DNA of 64,000 bases, from assembly GCA_030068145.1 (NCBI GenBank), contig JAPJBO010000319.1:164495-228494 (forward strand), written 5' to 3'. The translations under genes and the position numbers were made by a program. Positions 61,281 through 64,000 of the stretch are shown piece after piece. The notes below the pieces were generated by a model. The model was not told the origin of the DNA and searched no databases. It saw only the letters and a list, made by a program, of their open reading frames with translations. Positions within the stretch are counted from its first letter, which is position 1; every line of letters starts with the position of its first letter. This DNA comes from Diplonema papillatum. Lineage: Eukaryota; Euglenozoa; Diplonemea; Diplonemida; Diplonemidae.

Positions 61281-62197
61281 GGTCTGATCATCTTGGGGTC
61301 TGACCCGCTAGAATTGGATGCTGCCAAAATTTTGCAGTTTTCCTAAAGGAAATTGCCTAGGAAAATGGATTTTTGGATTTTTTTTTTCAGGAATTTTTTG
61401 GAATTTTTTTTTCTACAAAGGTGAAATTTTTGCTTGGAGTTTTTCATTGTGACACACGGACAGATTCTTAACCCGCATATTTATATAGTAACCTGGTCTG
61501 ATCATCTTGGGGTCTGACCCGCTAGAATTGGATGCTGCCAAAATTTTGCAGTTTTCCTAAAGGAAATTGCCTAGGAAAATGGATTTTTGGATTTTTTTTT
61601 TCAGGAATTTTTTGGAATTTTTTTTTCTACAAAGGTGAAATTTTTGCTTGGAGTTTTTCATTGTGACACACGGACAGATTCTTAACCCGCATATTTGTAT
61701 AGTAACCTGGTCTGATCATCTTGGGGTCTGACCCGCTAGAATTGGATGCTGCCAAAATTTTGCAGTTTTCCTAAAGGAAATTGCCTAGGAAAATGGATTT
61801 TTGGATTTTTTTTTTCAGGAATTTTTTGGAATTTTTTTTTCTACAAAGGTGAAATTTTTGCTTGGAGTTTTTCATTGTGACACACGGACAGATTCTTAAC
61901 CCGCATATTTGTATAGTAACCTGGTCTGATCATCTTGGGGTCTGACCCGCTAGAATTGGATGCTGCCAAAATTTTGCAGTTTTCCTAAAGGAAATTGCCT
62001 AGGAAAATGGATTTTTGGATTTTTTTTTTCAGGAATTTTTTGGAATTTTTTTTTCTACAAAGGTGAAATTTTTGCTTGGAGTTTTTCATTGTGACACACG
62101 GACAGATTCTTAACCCGCATATTTGTATAGTAACCTGGTCTGATCATCTTGGGGTCTGACCCGCTAGAATTGGATGCTGCCAAAATTTTGCAGTTTT
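61281..62197. repeat. 214-bp tandem array, 4.3 copies
   Basis: GGTCTGATCATCTTGGGGTC starts at 61281, 61495, 61709, 61923 and 62137, an exact 214-bp period. Copies are nearly identical (a TATATAG/TGTATAG difference sets copy 1 apart). Each has an inverted repeat TTTTCCTA ... TAGGAAAA and two T runs. The fifth copy stops after 61 bases where retrotransposon-like coding sequence begins. Confidence 0.95.
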
Positions 62198-63174
62198 GTG
62201 GGACGGCTCGTGGCTGACGGCCGTCCCCTACACAGGAAAGGACATGGAGCCTCAAGAGTTCGAAGTAGCAGTCAAGATGTGGCTGGGCTCGGCGGTATTT
62301 GAGGCGGGCCAGACATGCGAGGTGTGCAAAAAAGACGGCCTTGACAGGCTCGGCCACCATGCGTTGAGCTGCCGCCACGGTGGGGACTGGACAGCAAAGC
62401 ATCATGCGGTGAGGGACGAGCTGTACATGGCGTGCTTGGACGCGGCCCTGGAGCCGAAGAAGGAGGAGAAGGGCACAGTGGGCACAAAGCCAGGGATAAT
62501 CCCGGGGGACGTTTCCCTCCCGCGAGGAGTGAACGAGCGGCGCCCCAGATCCATCGACGTCACAATCGTCAATCCCCAGCGCATCCATCTGCCAGGAAGC
62601 GGCAATCTCACAAGGGTACGCGGCCAGGAAGGGGGAGGCGACCAAGTACACAAAGTACGCGGAGGAGCTGCAGAAGAACAACCGGCGCTTCACGGCGTTT
62701 GCCCTCGAGTCCATGGGCGGCTTCGGAGCAGAGGCCCGGAGCTTCCTCTGGAGAGTGGCTGCCGAAGCAGCTGACCGGGCCAGGAGAAACAAAGCAGAGG
62801 TTTTCCGCGACTACGCAGAAAGGATCTCCATACAGGTGGTCAAAGGGGCAGCCAGGGCAGCGATCCGCAGAGGGACAATAACAGACAGGAACTCCATCGG
62901 AGTGGAACCCGGAAACATCAGGGAAAAGCCAGTGGAGTACGTTTCGCTGGATGTGGAGATTTGGCAAGAGGAGTGTGAGGCCCTGGGCAAGGCGGTTCAG
63001 CAGAAAGCCAGGGAAGACGCGGAGAGAAAGACGAGTAGGTCTGGTCAGGGGACAGGACGGACACTGCCCCCGATTTGGCCGCCGCCAGATCCAGCATCAC
63101 CGACACCAACACCGCGATCGACAGGCATGGATGAAGAAGGGTCGAAGGCCACACATGGTACACCAGGTCCATGA
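62198..63174 (+). pseudogene. Non-LTR retrotransposon C-terminal fragment (zinc knuckle plus nuclease-like), one frameshift
   Basis: The first frame (62199 to about 62590) has C-E-V-C-K ... H-H-A-L-S-C-R-H-G-G-D, a CCHC knuckle followed by the RHGGD signature. P-G-D-V-S-L-P ... R-S-I-D-V-T-I-V-N-P resembles the restriction-like endonuclease core found at the C-terminus of many non-LTR elements. Similarity continues in another frame from about 62590 (Y-A-A-R-K-G-E-A-T-K-Y-T-K-Y-A, then F-A-L-E-S-M-G-G-F-G) to the stop at 63172-63174. A single indel around 62575-62605 therefore breaks the gene. The RT domain is absent because the fragment begins at the 214-bp array. Confidence 0.75.
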
Positions 63175-63718
63175 CGCCCCGGCAGACGCCTCAGCAGTAC
63201 GCGACGCACCGGAATGGGTGCACCCCAACCGCACAGAGAGAGAGATGCCGCCCGATCCTCCCCTCATGTCCGAACTCTCGCTGTCGGGGGACACACACAT
63301 GAGGGGGCAGAGTCAGGACGCCTCGCCAAGATCGACAGCAGCCCCCGCATCACCGGGAGAAGGACTCGCCGACAGCACTGCTCAGGCTGAGCTCGCCCCC
63401 TCCCTCGGTACAGGGGCCCCAACAACGGATGACTCTCACATGAGGGGGCAGGGCCAAGGCGCCCCGGCCGAGGCATTAACAGCCCCTGCAGAAACGGAGG
63501 GGGGCCACGCAGGTGCCACAGAGAGACCGAAGGCTCCGCTGGCTTCACCACCCAGGGCCGAGCCTCCTGTGGGAGACACGCACCAGGGGACACAGGGTCA
63601 GGAAGCCACCACGGTCGGGAAGGAAGGCCCCACAGCGCCGAGAGGCCACACCCTCCAAGGGAGGCCAAGCAGCCAGGGGCATGCCGACCCCCCACTCCGT
63701 TCCGATGGCAACAGATGA
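63155..63718 (+). CDS. Uncharacterised Pro/Ala-rich ORF with three D-T-H-M-R-G-Q-like repeats
   Basis: The ATG at 63155 overlaps the end of the preceding frame by 20 bases. The product is low in complexity, rich in Pro, Ala, Gly, Glu and Gln, with repeats D-T-H-M-R-G-Q-S-Q, D-S-H-M-R-G-Q-G-Q and D-T-H-Q-G-T-Q-G-Q about 45 residues apart. No known domain is recognised. It may be part of the retroelement (linker or next ORF) or a chance frame in GC-rich DNA. Confidence is low. Confidence 0.25.
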   Translation: MVHQVHDAPADASAVRDAPEWVHPNRTEREMPPDPPLMSELSLSGDTHMRGQSQDASPRSTAAPASPGEGLADSTAQAELAPSLGTGAPTTDDSHMRGQGQGAPAEALTAPAETEGGHAGATERPKAPLASPPRAEPPVGDTHQGTQGQEATTVGKEGPTAPRGHTLQGRPSSQGHADPPLRSDGNR

Positions 63719-64000
63719 GACCGAGGGCGAGTCTTCCGGGGAAGGACAGGCAGTCCAGCGAAGGGGTGACCCCGGAAGATACCTCAAGAAGCTTCAGCAG
63801 ATCAAAAGCATGCCGATGCGGAGAAGAAGAGCGGAGAGGTGGGCAAAAAGCCGGGAAAGCACAGCACAGCGGGGGAGCGACGCCCTCCCAACTCCATCAG
63901 ATCCGCCCCGGAGCTTCATTCAGGAGGAAAAGCGCACAATGTCGGTGACGCAGTACTTGCAAGCGGTGTCGCCGGCGAGAGACGGCGAACACCGAGATCT
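63681..64000 (+). CDS. Open frame running off the right edge, uncharacterised
   Basis: A frame from ATG 63681 stays open to the window end (about 106 codons). It is Arg/Ser/Glu-rich, ends in M-S-V-T-Q-Y-L-Q-A-V-S-P, and overlaps the end of the 63155 ORF in another frame. It could be the true continuation of that ORF after a frameshift. No domain is recognised. Confidence 0.25.
   Translation, partial: MPTPHSVPMATDETEGESSGEGQAVQRRGDPGRYLKKLQQIKSMPMRRRRAERWAKSRESTAQRGSDALPTPSDPPRSFIQEEKRTMSVTQYLQAVSPARDGEHRD

Overview
This window is nuclear-type DNA from a eukaryote, most likely a protist. The evidence is extracellular animal-like modules (C-type lectin-like, EGF-like, VWA, PSI-like), type I membrane anchors, non-LTR retrotransposon fragments, poly(A)-ended repeats, microsatellites and a tRNA-like unit with a Pol III-type T run. 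There are no bacterial operons or ribosome binding sites. The two intact genes have no visible introns, one of them over 28 kb, which suggests an intron-poor lineage. I cannot name the species.

Layout. (1) 1-28002: the 3' part of one giant ORF, open through the left window edge, encoding a modular surface protein. It has seven ~2.04 kb units (C-type lectin-like module plus a Cys/Gly-rich beta-helix-like section), further lectin-like and PSI-like modules, two VWA-like domains, 35-40 EGF-like repeats, a juxtamembrane domain, one transmembrane helix and a short tail. (2) 28003-34569: mostly non-coding, with a ~0.97 kb element bearing terminal inverted repeats and several palindromes. (3) 34570-35668: a frameshifted pseudogene fragment of the giant gene's repeat unit. 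(4) 36466-38523: a 5'-truncated reverse transcriptase. (5) 39220-43044: a smaller complete paralogue of the giant protein (signal peptide, lectin-like module, EGF repeats, Pro/Thr mucin-like stalk, the same juxtamembrane domain, TM helix). (6) 43311-62197: a long repeat mosaic of triplicated cassettes, minisatellites, CAACAGCAN arrays, poly(A)-ended repeats, a 16-bp satellite with tRNA-like inserts, ~300-bp tandem units and a 214-bp tandem array. (7) 62198-64000: a retrotransposon C-terminal fragment (zinc knuckle plus nuclease-like motifs, one frameshift) and Pro/Ala-rich ORFs running off the right edge.

Main finding: the repeat mosaic contains eight copies of a 67-79 nt sequence that folds as an HDV-family self-cleaving ribozyme. 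Each has a 7-bp P1, a three-base-pair P3 closing a UCCUCG-type L3, GG for P1.1, a P4 hairpin, a CNRA J4/2 with the presumptive catalytic C, and P2 with a bulged A. P2 and P4 show compensatory changes between subfamilies, and one copy has lost P4. In two copies the ribozyme's 5' end lies at or within a few bases of a breakpoint shared with ribozyme-free copies of the flank, as expected if it marks the 5' end of a mobile element.

The two surface-protein genes and the pseudogene form a local family in the same orientation. They share the lectin-like module, EGF repeats and juxtamembrane domain, and are probably cell-surface adhesion or recognition proteins.
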